Counted from the first letter of the stretch, positions 9,391-18,136 are shown. The stretch is 51,406 nucleotides of DNA from an uncultured Ruminococcus sp. (GCA_900539835.1 UQDR01000017.1:1-51406); one strand, 5' to 3'. The notes: generated by a model from the letters alone, not told the origin. Program-made: numbers and translations.

Positions 9391-9651
9391 AAAATAGTTA
9401 AATATGATGGAATTGCCGACCAGATATTCGCTCTCAGAGAAAAACGCCAGCAGGCTGCGATGGACACTGTACAGCGTGATGAACAGCTAAGACGCATCAC
9501 CGTCTTGCAGGATTTTATCAAAGCACAAACTGCTGACCTTACCGAGTTTGATGAAGCTCTTGTGAAGCGCTGGCTCAAACAAATTACTGTCTGGGAAGAC
9601 CACTGCACCGTGGAATTGAAATCAGGATTATCGGTCGATATTGACAGATAA
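9391..9651 (+). pseudogene. C-terminal remnant of large serine recombinase
   Basis: The frame runs without a start codon from KYDGIADQIFALREKRQQAA through a coiled segment to FDEALVKRWLKQITVWEDH and CTVELKSGLSVDIDR, then a stop. The FDE-LVK--I-V-----VE-KSG--VD pattern is the C-terminal end of large serine recombinases found in Firmicutes transposons and integrative elements. The catalytic resolvase domain is absent. Base composition looks more GC-rich than the neighbourhood, consistent with transfer. It marks a lost mobile element. Confidence 0.75.
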
Positions 9652-9665
9652 GCATAGACGCACGA

Positions 9666-9696
9666 AACCCTCCCAGCCATGATGGTTGAGAGGGTT
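9666..9696. terminator. Bidirectional terminator
   Basis: AACCCTC-CCAGCCAT pairs with ATGGTTG-GAGGGTT (one or two wobble pairs) and is followed by GTTTTTAT on the plus strand. It lies between the recombinase remnant and the convergent 9701-11161 gene. Confidence 0.7.
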
Positions 9697-9700
9697 GTTT

Positions 9701-11161
9701 TTATCCCTGTTTGCTAACTCTAGCTTTTATATCCTGTACGTATTGTACATATGATGAGATTAGTCCATTTTCGGTGGTTGCATTTGTATATGTATAATCA
9801 TACCATTTTTTCGGTTTATCCAGTTGCTCTTTCAATTCAGGTATTAAGCTAGTATTTTGTAAAATCATACACTCAATAGCTCTAAGTGGCAAAACTTTAA
9901 TATGACTACAAATATAATCTTTTTCTTCTTCAGATAAAGTCATGGTCTCTTGAAGAATATCATACGCTTTTTCATAGACTTTTTTTCTAGAAACAACAGC
10001 ATCCTCTAAAACAACTACAATTCCAAATATACTATTCTTCGAATAAGACTTATCCAACTGGAATAATCCCTGCATATAATTCTTAATCTGATTATAAATC
10101 TGAATTACATCTTCAGCATAAATCTTTATATCATTTTCTATTTCAGTAGCATCAAATTTTCTTAATTTTAAGCTAGGTGTAATTGACTTCGTATCATAAA
10201 AAATTACTGCATCACCTTCTGCCGCAATAACATCAGAAGTCAACAACTTGTCTCTTCCATTTTGATATTCTATTTCTGAAGAAATCCATGTAACGGTATC
10301 AAGTTGCGCAACGATATCATACAGATAGCTTTCAATTACTTCTTTACCAATCGACCTACGAAGCTTATTATCCCCAAGCGTCATACGGTTTAACATTGAC
10401 TCAGTTACCGCGTTTATCACTAGATATGGTGATGGAATATAAGTATAATTCTGCCCCGATATAAAAGGATAAAGATATTGAATTTTCAATCCATAATACT
10501 GGTCAATTATACTATCCGCATACAGTGAGGATAACTGTTTTTTATATTCTTCTTTTTCAATAGATAACAAACGAAAAGCATCTTTATCCGCAAAAGCTCT
10601 TGTTAAGATATTATGTAATTCAATAGGTGGAATCACATCTTGAGCTTCTTTACTAAATCCGAGAAATATTAGAAAAGCAAATTCTTCTAGCTGTTCGTAA
10701 TTAACTTTCATCTTATCAAAAAACACTTTTCTCATATCTAATTTGTCATTTTGAAAAGTAAAGAAGTAATGATACCTATATAGCTTCTGAAGAAATACTC
10801 CTTGTGCTGGAAACTGCTGCAGTGCTGATATCATCATGAACACTTCTGGATACTCCCCACTCTCTTCTGCAGAAGTTAGGCCACTATGCCAATAATTTCT
10901 TATCAGCGTGATTGTATCAGCGAACGTTTTACCATCTAATTCATCCGCTGCTTCATCGCTATCATACACTATAGAATATGCTGCGAACGCTTCAATTTCC
11001 CAAGGCATTATATTTTCTTGGTAAGCCTTGACCATGTCTACTTGTGAACAGGTCATTATTCTACTTGAATATTTTTGACAAGTTAATAGCTTACTTTCAA
11101 GCGTAAACTTTTCGAGTACTTTTAAGAAATCCAAACTACTATGAACCAAGTTCTCTTCCAT
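9701..11161 (-). CDS. Unknown protein with PD-(D/E)XK-like nuclease motif
   Basis: A protein of about 486 residues. The likely start is MEENLVHSS, since AAGGAGG lies 11 nt upstream; the longest frame starts nine codons earlier at 11188. No family is recognised. It is mostly soluble and predicted helical. Around residues 310-330 it has SDVIAAEGDAVIFYDTKS: an acidic residue, a beta strand, then D-T-K, matching the D...(D/E)xK core of PD-(D/E)XK nucleases, followed by basic residues (LKLRK). The gene stands alone between terminators in a region with restriction, recombinase and RhuM remnants, so a phage-defence or element-encoded nuclease role is plausible. It has no frameshift and appears intact. 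The nuclease call is inference from one motif. Confidence 0.6.
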   Translation of the reverse strand: MEENLVHSSLDFLKVLEKFTLESKLLTCQKYSSRIMTCSQVDMVKAYQENIMPWEIEAFAAYSIVYDSDEAADELDGKTFADTITLIRNYWHSGLTSAEESGEYPEVFMMISALQQFPAQGVFLQKLYRYHYFFTFQNDKLDMRKVFFDKMKVNYEQLEEFAFLIFLGFSKEAQDVIPPIELHNILTRAFADKDAFRLLSIEKEEYKKQLSSLYADSIIDQYYGLKIQYLYPFISGQNYTYIPSPYLVINAVTESMLNRMTLGDNKLRRSIGKEVIESYLYDIVAQLDTVTWISSEIEYQNGRDKLLTSDVIAAEGDAVIFYDTKSITPSLKLRKFDATEIENDIKIYAEDVIQIYNQIKNYMQGLFQLDKSYSKNSIFGIVVVLEDAVVSRKKVYEKAYDILQETMTLSEEEKDYICSHIKVLPLRAIECMILQNTSLIPELKEQLDKPKKWYDYTYTNATTENGLISSYVQYVQDIKARVSKQG

Positions 11162-11183
11162 ATAGGATTTTGCCTCCTTCCCA

Positions 11184-11325
11184 AACATCTAATCCACTGC
11201 CAGCCATACCGCCAACAGTCGAGTTGCCGGATTAGACGCCATCTATTTCACTCACTCAATTTGAGTTTGCACCCTAGATAACATCTATCCTAGTGCCACA
11301 ACCTACGACATCTAATCCACAGCCT
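11184..11325. repeat. Degenerate ATCTAATCC repeats in intergenic DNA
   Basis: ACATCTAATCCAC-GCC occurs at about 11185 and 11308, with shorter ATCTA-type copies near 11240 and 11281 and an inverted GGATTAGA at about 11229. The 11189-11441 stretch has no gene that I can support. The repeats may be an upstream regulatory array or a degenerate tandem repeat. Confidence 0.35.
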
Positions 11326-11372
11326 AAACCCTAAGCGCGGATTTCTCGTAGATATGTTTCCATATAAAGAAA

Positions 11373-11414
11373 CCGGGCTATCGGCATAGGCTCTCCTATA
11401 CCGGAAAAGCCCGG
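11373..11414 (-). terminator. Probable native rlmD terminator, displaced
   Basis: CCGGGCT pairs with AGCCCGG, with an inner stem CGGCATAGG/CCTATACCG around CTCT. On the minus strand it is followed by TTTCTTT. It lies 28 nt past the stop of the rlmD 3' remnant, where the terminator of the original rlmD operon would be expected before the element inserted. Confidence 0.55.
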
Positions 11415-11441
11415 ATTTACGCCACTTTCTGGCACGTGATT

Positions 11442-11500
11442 TTATTTTTTAGACATCAATACTACCGTCTCAACATGATTATCATTGTCCAAACTCATAT
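11442..11500 (-). pseudogene. rlmD: Displaced 3' end of rlmD (attR junction)
   Basis: Minus-strand translation reads NMSLDNDNHVETVVLMSKK then a stop (TAA at 11442-11444). HVETVVLMSK is the normal C-terminus of Firmicutes RlmD (RumA). The full-length rlmD nearby instead reads HVEVVCLLSK and continues into a foreign tail. The shared CATGTTGA at 11470-11477 is a candidate crossover core. Residues left of HVE are probably element-derived, those right of it host-derived. Confidence 0.6.
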
Positions 11501-11563
11501 TTACACCAGCATCTAAAAAATCTCCCTTTAACCTCATCATTTACATAAGAACACTTTTAGAGG

Positions 11564-12583
11564 TCAATTCTTACCGTTTTTCTTTACTATGGTGTGAATA
11601 TTCTTAATGCTTTCCAAATACTCCTCTTCAACTGGCGATAAATTCTGTACCTGATATTTCCTATATTCTTCAGTTGCTTTTTCGACTGCCTGTGCGTGAC
11701 TAATCGTTCCAGCTCCTTGTAGCACCTTTTCACTTGTAGTTTTTAAAACGTTATCAAGATGCTCCACATAATCTGCCATATACATAGGATTATGGCGCAT
11801 AGCTTGAATTTCTGCGAAATCAAAGTAACCCGATACAATATTATTCAGAATTTTCAATTCCTCATCATTAAGGTAATTCTTTGCAATACTTATATCTTTC
11901 AATACAGGAAAATCGCCAGAAAAACTTTTTAATCCCATAAAAGGCTGACTAGCATCCGCACGCTCGTATATAACCTCTGCTGCTGTATGTCCATGTGCTG
12001 CATAGTGTAATTTATTTTGTACCATTTTAAAAAACGCAATGGATTCCCTACTCTTGGGATTATAATCAACACTTGTTGCATAAAGATCAAGTACCTGTCG
12101 GTACATAACTTTTTCAGATGAGCGAATATCCCGAATACGATCTAATAACTCCTTCCAATAATTACCGCCACCCAGATTTTTCAGCCGCTCATCATCCATT
12201 GTAAAACCTTTTATCATGTACTCTTTTAATCGTTCAGTAGCCCACCGACGGAAATTTGTAGCAATTTTGGATTTTACTCTATAACCAAGAGAAATAATCA
12301 TATCAAGATTATAATGGGTTGTATTATAGTTTTTTCCATCAGCTGCAGTTGTTCGGAATTTCCGAACAACTGACTATTCATCCAACTCTCCCTCTTCAAA
12401 AATGTGCTTAATATGCTCGCTAATATTAGATTTACTGGTTTGGTAAAGCTCACATAATTGTGCCTGCGTAAGCCAAACGGTCTCATCTTTGAATTTAACA
12501 TCAATTTTTGTATGTCCGTCTTCTGTTTGATATATGATGATTTCACTCCCTACAATATTAGGATTGTTCCTTTTGTTCTCCAC
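11564..12583 (-). pseudogene. RhuM-family protein gene with one in-frame amber codon
   Basis: Two reading frames in the same phase make one RhuM protein of about 339 residues. The N-terminal part (MENKRNNPNIVGSEIIIYQT, WLTQAQLCELYQTSKSNISE, EEGELDE) ends at TAG (12374-12376). Reading continues in frame as SVVRKFRTTAADGKNYNTTH, LDMIISLGYRVKSKIA, FRRWATERLKEYM. The single TAG sits where the family has a variable residue in EGELDExS, so this is a simple nonsense mutation, or less likely a readthrough site. A 27-nt palindrome follows the TAG after one nucleotide. RhuM proteins occur on mobile islands near restriction genes; their biochemical role is unclear. It lies inside the rlmD-inserted element. 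Confidence 0.8.
12346..12372. repeat. 27-nt palindrome next to the RhuM amber codon
   Basis: CAGTTGTTCGGAA, one central base, then the exact complement TTCCGAACAACTG. On the coding strand it begins one nucleotide after the TAG stop. The same bases encode the conserved residues SVVRKFRTT, so the palindrome may be a coincidence of codons. Confidence 0.75.
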
Positions 12584-12791
12584 CTTTCAGCCCTCCTCCT
12601 ATCGTTCCATTAATTTTCTGCTAATCTCTCTCTTCTTTTCCATACCATTTACTTCTTTTATATTTCACAGTCATCATAATAAATGGCTACTGAATGTACA
12701 ATATACATTTCATATATATTTTCAGAAAACATCTCAGTCAAGGTATTCATAGAGTTTCCTATGCCAAAAAGTTAAAATTAAGCAGTTAATT

Positions 12792-14300
12792 TCATTGTAA
12801 AATCAGAGTTTTTATCCTCTCAATCAAGTTTTTAATCTCATTTATAACAGCACCATTGTTAATACTGCATAGCGTAACAATTAAAGACAGAATGGTTACA
12901 ACCATCATAATCCATTGCAGTTTTATATTTGACTCGCTACTTCTGTATTCAGCCGCATCATTCAACAACTTTAATACATTGTCAATTTGCGTTTTTGTTT
13001 CTTTAGTTCTTTTAGATATACCGTCAAGACTTCTTGATGATACAGAGCCTTTTTTATAAAACTGATGTCTAAAGGCTTTGACATCATCAATATCTATAGA
13101 TTTCCCCGAAAATTCTGAAATAAAGCGATAACCATAATATAACTTTCGCTCAACCTCAACCCTAACTTTTAGTACCGAAGATGTTTTGGCTTTTCTGATC
13201 ACCTTGCTTATTTTTTTATTGCAGATTGCAATATCTCGTTCTAAAACAATTTCCAATGTAGAAGCGGTTAAGTATACTCCATATATATCCGAAATATCGT
13301 ATTGAGCTATCTCTGGCAAATGATCATTTTTAGCATAATTACCGCCACAGTATGCAGCTAACCGAATTCCTTCATAATTACTATGCTTATAATCCCAGCA
13401 TACGCATACGTTATATGTTGGTGCATAGTCAACAACCCTATCGAACAATATGCTATCCCAAAACTCTAAATTATGTCGCTCCTTACTTGGGCGGATATTC
13501 GTTGAATATGTTTCAAAAGTAGGTGTAAATATTTTATCTTTCCAAAACTGAACAGAAAAAGTTCTGCGGATTTCCTTCAAAATTTGCCATTTCAGCCAGG
13601 AAATCATCTCATAGATTTTTTCTTGACGAACATTATTGCCTGTATGAGATGATCTACCAAATTTTTTTACTGCATACCAAGGTGTGTTGAATTGTCTATA
13701 AACCGTTGTATATCCCGAATATTTTTCCTTACATACTTCTTCTATCTTAGCATTAAAGTCTTGTGTAATATGTACACGATACTTTACTACAAGAAACGTA
13801 GCTGACAGGTTGCGAAGAGATACGGAAATATCCGAACAATACTGTTGAAGATTTTTATTTTTACGAAATCGTACTGATAAAATATGCGTAAAAGCCTGAC
13901 CATCATAAAACTGACCAAAATTGTCAATTTCATCAATATCCTCACGGGAACGAAATGCACCAAAAGGAGTTATCTTATTTCGATGAACACATTTTTTGAG
14001 TTCTTTAATAAACTTTGATAACTCTTCTTTAGGAAGATAATCGTACAAATCTATATAATCTAACTTTACAAATCCATCCACACTCTTATTTGCTATATAA
14101 TCAAAACCTTGCGGCATATCAGCAGATACTTTTTTTGAAAACGGATCATCATGAAACCGATATTTCTCGTGTTCTGAAAGAGGAAATATTATTGCAAATC
14201 GCAATCTCAATGTTCTGAATAGAAAATACGAAACTTCAGCAAGTTTATCTAAAAAAGACATTGCATATCTATCGAATACCTTACTATAGGATAATTTCAT
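12792..14300 (-). CDS. Unknown protein with C-terminal membrane anchor
   Basis: A 502-residue protein that I cannot assign to a family. The start is MKLSYSK with GAGGAGGTG 6-7 nt upstream; a GTG nine bases earlier lies inside the ribosome binding site and is rejected. The long N-terminal part is soluble and rich in Arg, Lys and aromatic residues. A charged region with coiled-coil character (KETKTQIDNVLKLLNDAAEY, about 435-455) precedes one strong transmembrane segment (IMMVVTILSLIVTLCSI, about 467-483) and a short amphipathic tail. A large cytosolic domain plus a single C-terminal anchor, carried as cargo in a decayed mobile element, recalls membrane-acting defence effectors, but nothing in the sequence proves this. 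The gene appears intact. Confidence 0.6.
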   Translation of the reverse strand: MKLSYSKVFDRYAMSFLDKLAEVSYFLFRTLRLRFAIIFPLSEHEKYRFHDDPFSKKVSADMPQGFDYIANKSVDGFVKLDYIDLYDYLPKEELSKFIKELKKCVHRNKITPFGAFRSREDIDEIDNFGQFYDGQAFTHILSVRFRKNKNLQQYCSDISVSLRNLSATFLVVKYRVHITQDFNAKIEEVCKEKYSGYTTVYRQFNTPWYAVKKFGRSSHTGNNVRQEKIYEMISWLKWQILKEIRRTFSVQFWKDKIFTPTFETYSTNIRPSKERHNLEFWDSILFDRVVDYAPTYNVCVCWDYKHSNYEGIRLAAYCGGNYAKNDHLPEIAQYDISDIYGVYLTASTLEIVLERDIAICNKKISKVIRKAKTSSVLKVRVEVERKLYYGYRFISEFSGKSIDIDDVKAFRHQFYKKGSVSSRSLDGISKRTKETKTQIDNVLKLLNDAAEYRSSESNIKLQWIMMVVTILSLIVTLCSINNGAVINEIKNLIERIKTLILQ

Positions 14301-14391
14301 CGTACACACCTCCTCTCATCGTGAATTGCAGTTCCACACAAATTGTATCCATATTAAAATTAAAAAAGTCAAGCGTTCCATATTCGACCCC

Positions 14392-16023
14392 TTAAATCAT
14401 CCTGAAGTGTTTCAATGCATCCTTGATTGCTTTTTCCTTCTCCGGCGGGCATTGGGGCTGCTTTGCATCCTCCGACTTCTGCTTGTTGTAATTCTCTCGC
14501 TCAATGATACCGAATTTTTGCTTTACCTGTGCAATATACAAGCTGCTAACTTTCAATCCACTATGTTCCAGCACATACTCCTTGATTTCCTCATAAGTTG
14601 CTTTACTCTCCGCCGCCGTAAAATCCATCTCATTCATTTCCAATTCCACTTCTATATTCTGTTTTGTACGAAGTTTGGAAAGCAAACAGACAACTTCAAC
14701 ATGCGTTGTCCTCGGGAATAAATCCACAGGTCTGTATTTGATAACCTCATACCCGAATTCCTTAAGTATAGCACAATCCCTCGCCGCTGTCGCAGGGTTA
14801 CATGAAATCATTACTATCCTGTCAGGGTTCATTTTAACCATATATTCCAAGGCCTCTCTGTCACAGCCTTTTCTCGCAGGATCAGCTATTATTACATTTG
14901 GCCTTTCTCCTCGATTGTATAATAATTCTCCAGCCTGTCCCGCATCACCGCATATAAATTCAGCATTATAAATGCTGTTTTCTAATGCATTCAATTTCGC
15001 ATTTTCTATAGCTGACGGAACAATCTCTACTCCAATAAGCTTTTTAACGGTATCTGCCATCGACAGTCCTATTGTTCCAACTCCGCAATATAGGTCTAAA
15101 AGCAAGTCAGTTCCTGATAAATCAGCATATTCCTTTGCAATCGCATACAGCTTTTCAGCCTGAAACGTATTGACCTGATAAAAAGACTGAGGAGACAATA
15201 TTACCTTCCTGCCGCACATAATGTCAGTAATACTATCCTTGCCGTAAATAGTTTTGAACTTTTGTCCAACTATTACATTAGTATTTTTTGAGTTCTCATT
15301 TAAGACAATGCTGACAATATCAGAAAATTTATTACAAAGACATTCAACTAAACCATCTAAAACATCAGCTTTTTTAAAATTTGTCACTACGATGCATACC
15401 ATTATTTCACCGCTGTGTTCACCACGGCGAAGATAAATATGACGTATCAGACCTTTGCCTGCGGCTTCATTATAAGCAGGTATCATGTTAGAATTAACAT
15501 AATCCATAATCGCATATACTATGTCTGTAAAAACAGAAGGCTGTAATTGACAGTCAAAAGCTTCTGTTACACGATGTGAACGCCGTGAATAAAACCCGCA
15601 AATAGCTTTTCCGTTTTGTTCAGTAACAGGATATTGTGCTTTGTTTCTGTAATGATCAATTATATCAGAACCTAAAATTGATTCACAATCAGCTTTTATT
15701 TTTCCTATACGCTCAAAGGACGAACGTACAAAATCCTCCTTGACCCTAAGTTCTTCACTATATGAAAAATGCCTGAACGAACAACCTCCGCATTTTAAAT
15801 ATGCTTCACAGTTATTATTAATTCGGTTAGCTGAAGCTGTAATTAAGTTTTCTATAATTCCATAGCAAAAATTCTTCTGTACCTTAACTATCCTGCAATC
15901 TATAATATCCCCCACAGCAGTCATTGGAACAAAAACAGCAATTCCTTCATATCTTCCTACTCCGTTCCCCTCATTGGTCATTCCGGTAATCTTCAGGGGT
16001 ATTATTTCATTTTTATTCAGCAT
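14392..16023 (-). CDS. rlmD: 23S rRNA (uracil-C5)-methyltransferase with element-derived C-terminal tail
   Basis: A 543-residue RlmD/RumA-family SAM methyltransferase. An N-terminal TRAM domain (about 1-58) is followed by iron-sulfur cysteines (CEAYLKCGGC and a later FDCQLQ), the SAM-binding LLLDLYCGVGTIGLSM, and the catalytic Cys in MISCNPATAARD. Family members usually end near the HVEVVCLLSK strand, around residue 450. Here about 90 more residues follow (LRTKQNIEVELEMNEMDFTA ... EKEKAIKDALKHF), a tail I associate with integrative elements inserted in this gene. The displaced native end lies at 11442-11477. The ATG overlaps the end of hemZ by 11 nt, so it is translated as part of the recJ-rel operon. 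Activity of the extended enzyme is likely but unproven. Confidence 0.9.
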   Translation of the reverse strand: MLNKNEIIPLKITGMTNEGNGVGRYEGIAVFVPMTAVGDIIDCRIVKVQKNFCYGIIENLITASANRINNNCEAYLKCGGCSFRHFSYSEELRVKEDFVRSSFERIGKIKADCESILGSDIIDHYRNKAQYPVTEQNGKAICGFYSRRSHRVTEAFDCQLQPSVFTDIVYAIMDYVNSNMIPAYNEAAGKGLIRHIYLRRGEHSGEIMVCIVVTNFKKADVLDGLVECLCNKFSDIVSIVLNENSKNTNVIVGQKFKTIYGKDSITDIMCGRKVILSPQSFYQVNTFQAEKLYAIAKEYADLSGTDLLLDLYCGVGTIGLSMADTVKKLIGVEIVPSAIENAKLNALENSIYNAEFICGDAGQAGELLYNRGERPNVIIADPARKGCDREALEYMVKMNPDRIVMISCNPATAARDCAILKEFGYEVIKYRPVDLFPRTTHVEVVCLLSKLRTKQNIEVELEMNEMDFTAAESKATYEEIKEYVLEHSGLKVSSLYIAQVKQKFGIIERENYNKQKSEDAKQPQCPPEKEKAIKDALKHFRMI

Positions 16024-17497
16024 AGAAAACCTCTATTTCATCTTTCTTTTTCAACATTAAATCAAAATGCTTATTATATTCAAGGGGAAATTTATAATTG
16101 AAAATCCTCTCAAGCCTTTCATTTTTCATATCCACAAGCTTTGTTGAACCCCCGGCACCTACAGCAATTATAGTTTGAACCTCTTCCATTATGTAAATAT
16201 TATATAGGCTTTCCTTTTCTGGTTTACACCAACCGATATTTTCAAGGTTGTCCAGCATATTTTTCTGCCTGTATAAATAATATGGCTGATAATTATTTTG
16301 CAATAGTTTTTTCGTAGCATAATCAACCATTTTAGACGCTGGATTATCAAAGACTTCTTCATTTTCCTCTTGATTAAGCCTTGCTGCTCTTTTTATTGAA
16401 AGAGTATGTACAGTTATATTTTCAGGCTCAAGCTGAATTAGCTTGTCCACTGTATTTTTAAAACTGTCAAGAGTATCAGTAAGAAGTCCTGCTATTATAT
16501 CAGTATTTATTGATTCAAATTTCATGGATTCTGCTAATTTATAGCTGTCAAAAAACTGTTTTGACGTATGCTTTCTTCCGATCTGCTCAAGCACAGAATC
16601 ATTTAATGTTTGAGGATTAATTGAAATTCTATTGCAGCCGTTTTTCTTTAAAACTTCAAGCTTTTCAGGTGTTATCGTATCAGCTCGTCCTGCTTCAACT
16701 GTATATTCTCTCAGATGTGATAAATCAAAACTGCCTGAGATAGTTTTCATAAGTTTATCAAGCATATCTGCTTCAAGGGTTGTGGGTGTTCCTCCGCCGA
16801 AATAAACAGTATCAAGCACAAGCCCAAGTCGTTTAACGATATCAGCTGTATATTCAATTTCTCTGCATAAATTATCTACATATTCAGGTATGAGATTTAG
16901 ACATCCTTCTATTGACTGTGAAACAAATGAACAATATGAGCACCTTGTTGGGCAAAACGGGATTGAAACATATAAACTGAAAGATCTGCTGTCAAGGTCA
17001 GATAAAATTTCAGACTGTGTTTTTGCAGTTTTATAAGCTATATCAATTTTATCTTTATCACATAAATATCTATTTTGCATAATATCATAAATCCGGTCTT
17101 GAGTCATATTCTGAGATAACATCATATTTACACGCTTAACAGGTCTAATTCCGGTAATGATACCCCATTTTGCCTGCTTATCAGTCAACTTGGTCATGAC
17201 CTTAAACAGAAGTCTTGAAAGTATAAGCTCACACTCATTATCATAATCAAGAATATCATTATTCAGCAATTCAGCTTTATGACAGTTTTTTTCACCCAGT
17301 TTAACATAAACATAAAGCAAAGTATTTTTTTTGCCTCTTTTGCGCCTGAAAAAAGCAAAGCTGCCCTCAACTGTTACATAGCTGTCTGTAAACTCGTGTT
17401 TAAAAAGCTTTGCCGGAATAAATAGTTTCATTACACCTTCAAGCTCATATTTAAAATCATTGCCACTAAAAATAAGCGTCATATTATTAATCTCCAA
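16013..17497 (-). CDS. hemZ: Radical SAM coproporphyrinogen III dehydrogenase-like HemZ
   Basis: A 494-residue radical SAM enzyme of the HemN/HemZ group. The cluster motif is CPTRCSYCSF (about residue 180). Downstream are GGGTPTTLEADMLDKLM, EAGRADTITPEKL and NRISINPQT, all standard for this group. A substrate region with YYLYRQKNMLDNLENIGWC is typical of Clostridia HemZ. The N-terminal 150 residues are the HemZ-specific domain. It overlaps the preceding MBL-hydrolase gene and rlmD by 11 nt each, indicating translational coupling. The annotated reaction is oxygen-independent decarboxylation of coproporphyrinogen III. Many gut Clostridia keep this gene without a complete haem pathway, so the true substrate is uncertain. 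Confidence 0.9.
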   Translation of the reverse strand: MEINNMTLIFSGNDFKYELEGVMKLFIPAKLFKHEFTDSYVTVEGSFAFFRRKRGKKNTLLYVYVKLGEKNCHKAELLNNDILDYDNECELILSRLLFKVMTKLTDKQAKWGIITGIRPVKRVNMMLSQNMTQDRIYDIMQNRYLCDKDKIDIAYKTAKTQSEILSDLDSRSFSLYVSIPFCPTRCSYCSFVSQSIEGCLNLIPEYVDNLCREIEYTADIVKRLGLVLDTVYFGGGTPTTLEADMLDKLMKTISGSFDLSHLREYTVEAGRADTITPEKLEVLKKNGCNRISINPQTLNDSVLEQIGRKHTSKQFFDSYKLAESMKFESINTDIIAGLLTDTLDSFKNTVDKLIQLEPENITVHTLSIKRAARLNQEENEEVFDNPASKMVDYATKKLLQNNYQPYYLYRQKNMLDNLENIGWCKPEKESLYNIYIMEEVQTIIAVGAGGSTKLVDMKNERLERIFNYKFPLEYNKHFDLMLKKKDEIEVFYAE

Positions 17498-18122
17498 AAG
17501 CTCCCCTCATATAAGGGTTATATATTTTTTCATATTCAAGTGTCGTAGCTGACATATGCCCCGGATAGACATTATAATTTTTATTGAAAGAAGCCAGCTT
17601 TTTTAAAGAATTCATCATCTGTGATATATTACCGTCAGGCATATCGGTTCTTCCGATTGATCGGGCAAATAAAGTATCTCCCGTAAACATATCATCACCA
17701 ACTGCAAAACAAACCGAACCTGAAGTATGCCCCGGAGTATGAATGACTCTAAACTCCAATTCATCCATATTAATTATATCTCCGTCTTTAAAAGTCTTTG
17801 CATTCTTATATTCATTAAATTCATTTAATCCAAAGTGTGTAACCAGACTTCCGTTAACATCAGTCAGCTTTGATATATCAGCCTCATGAACATAAACTTC
17901 ACAGCCGGTTAAATCGGCAAGCTCAGAAACTGCACCAATATGGTCAAAATGGCCGTGTGTTAATAAAATCTTTTTTAATGTAAGCTTACGGGCTTGAAGT
18001 TCTGACAATATATAATCCGCATCATCAGGTGCGTCAATCAAAACAGCATTTCCTTGTTCACCCGCAACTATATAGCTATTAGTACCGCAAACACTCAGCG
18101 GTTTCAGTTTTATGATTTTCAT
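17487..18122 (-). CDS. MBL-fold metallo-hydrolase (glyoxalase II-like)
   Basis: A 211-residue compact metallo-beta-lactamase-fold enzyme. Metal-binding motifs are all present: THGHFDHIGA (HxHxDH), VIHTPGHTSGSVCF, MFTGDTLFARSIGRTD and a final YPGHMSATTLEYEK. The length and motif set match the short hydroxyacylglutathione hydrolase-like proteins that commonly sit between rel and hemZ in Clostridia. The substrate is unknown; thioester hydrolysis of glyoxalase type is a family-level guess. The stop overlaps hemZ by 11 nt, and the start lies 14 nt after the rel stop. Confidence 0.9.
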   Translation of the reverse strand: MKIIKLKPLSVCGTNSYIVAGEQGNAVLIDAPDDADYILSELQARKLTLKKILLTHGHFDHIGAVSELADLTGCEVYVHEADISKLTDVNGSLVTHFGLNEFNEYKNAKTFKDGDIINMDELEFRVIHTPGHTSGSVCFAVGDDMFTGDTLFARSIGRTDMPDGNISQMMNSLKKLASFNKNYNVYPGHMSATTLEYEKIYNPYMRGAFGD

Positions 18123-18136
18123 TATAATTCCTGTCC

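Larger units (their letters stand above)
11470..14703. mobile_element. Decayed element integrated in the 3' end of rlmD
   Basis: The segment is bounded by CATGTTGA at 14696-14703 (inside rlmD) and 11470-11477 (before the displaced rlmD end). It now holds only a RhuM pseudogene and an unknown tail-anchored protein gene. The rlmD/rumA 3' end is a known integration target of Firmicutes conjugative elements that use serine recombinases. No integrase or transfer gene remains inside; a serine recombinase remnant survives outside, at 9391-9651. Boundaries rest on an 8-bp match plus protein logic, so they are provisional. Confidence 0.5.

Noticed and set aside
9378..9680. Minus-strand ORF of about 100 codons over the recombinase remnant
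   Set aside because: The plus-strand frame carries the clear serine-recombinase C-terminal signature; the minus frame is its antisense.
11184..11325. CRISPR-like array in the repeats before the 9701-11161 gene
   Set aside because: Repeat units are short, irregularly spaced, partly inverted and degenerate, with no cas genes.
14326..14721. Plus-strand ORFs opposite rlmD, hemZ, rel, recJ and the Rhs genes
   Set aside because: They are shadows of well-supported genes on the other strand, with no ribosome binding sites or recognisable domains.
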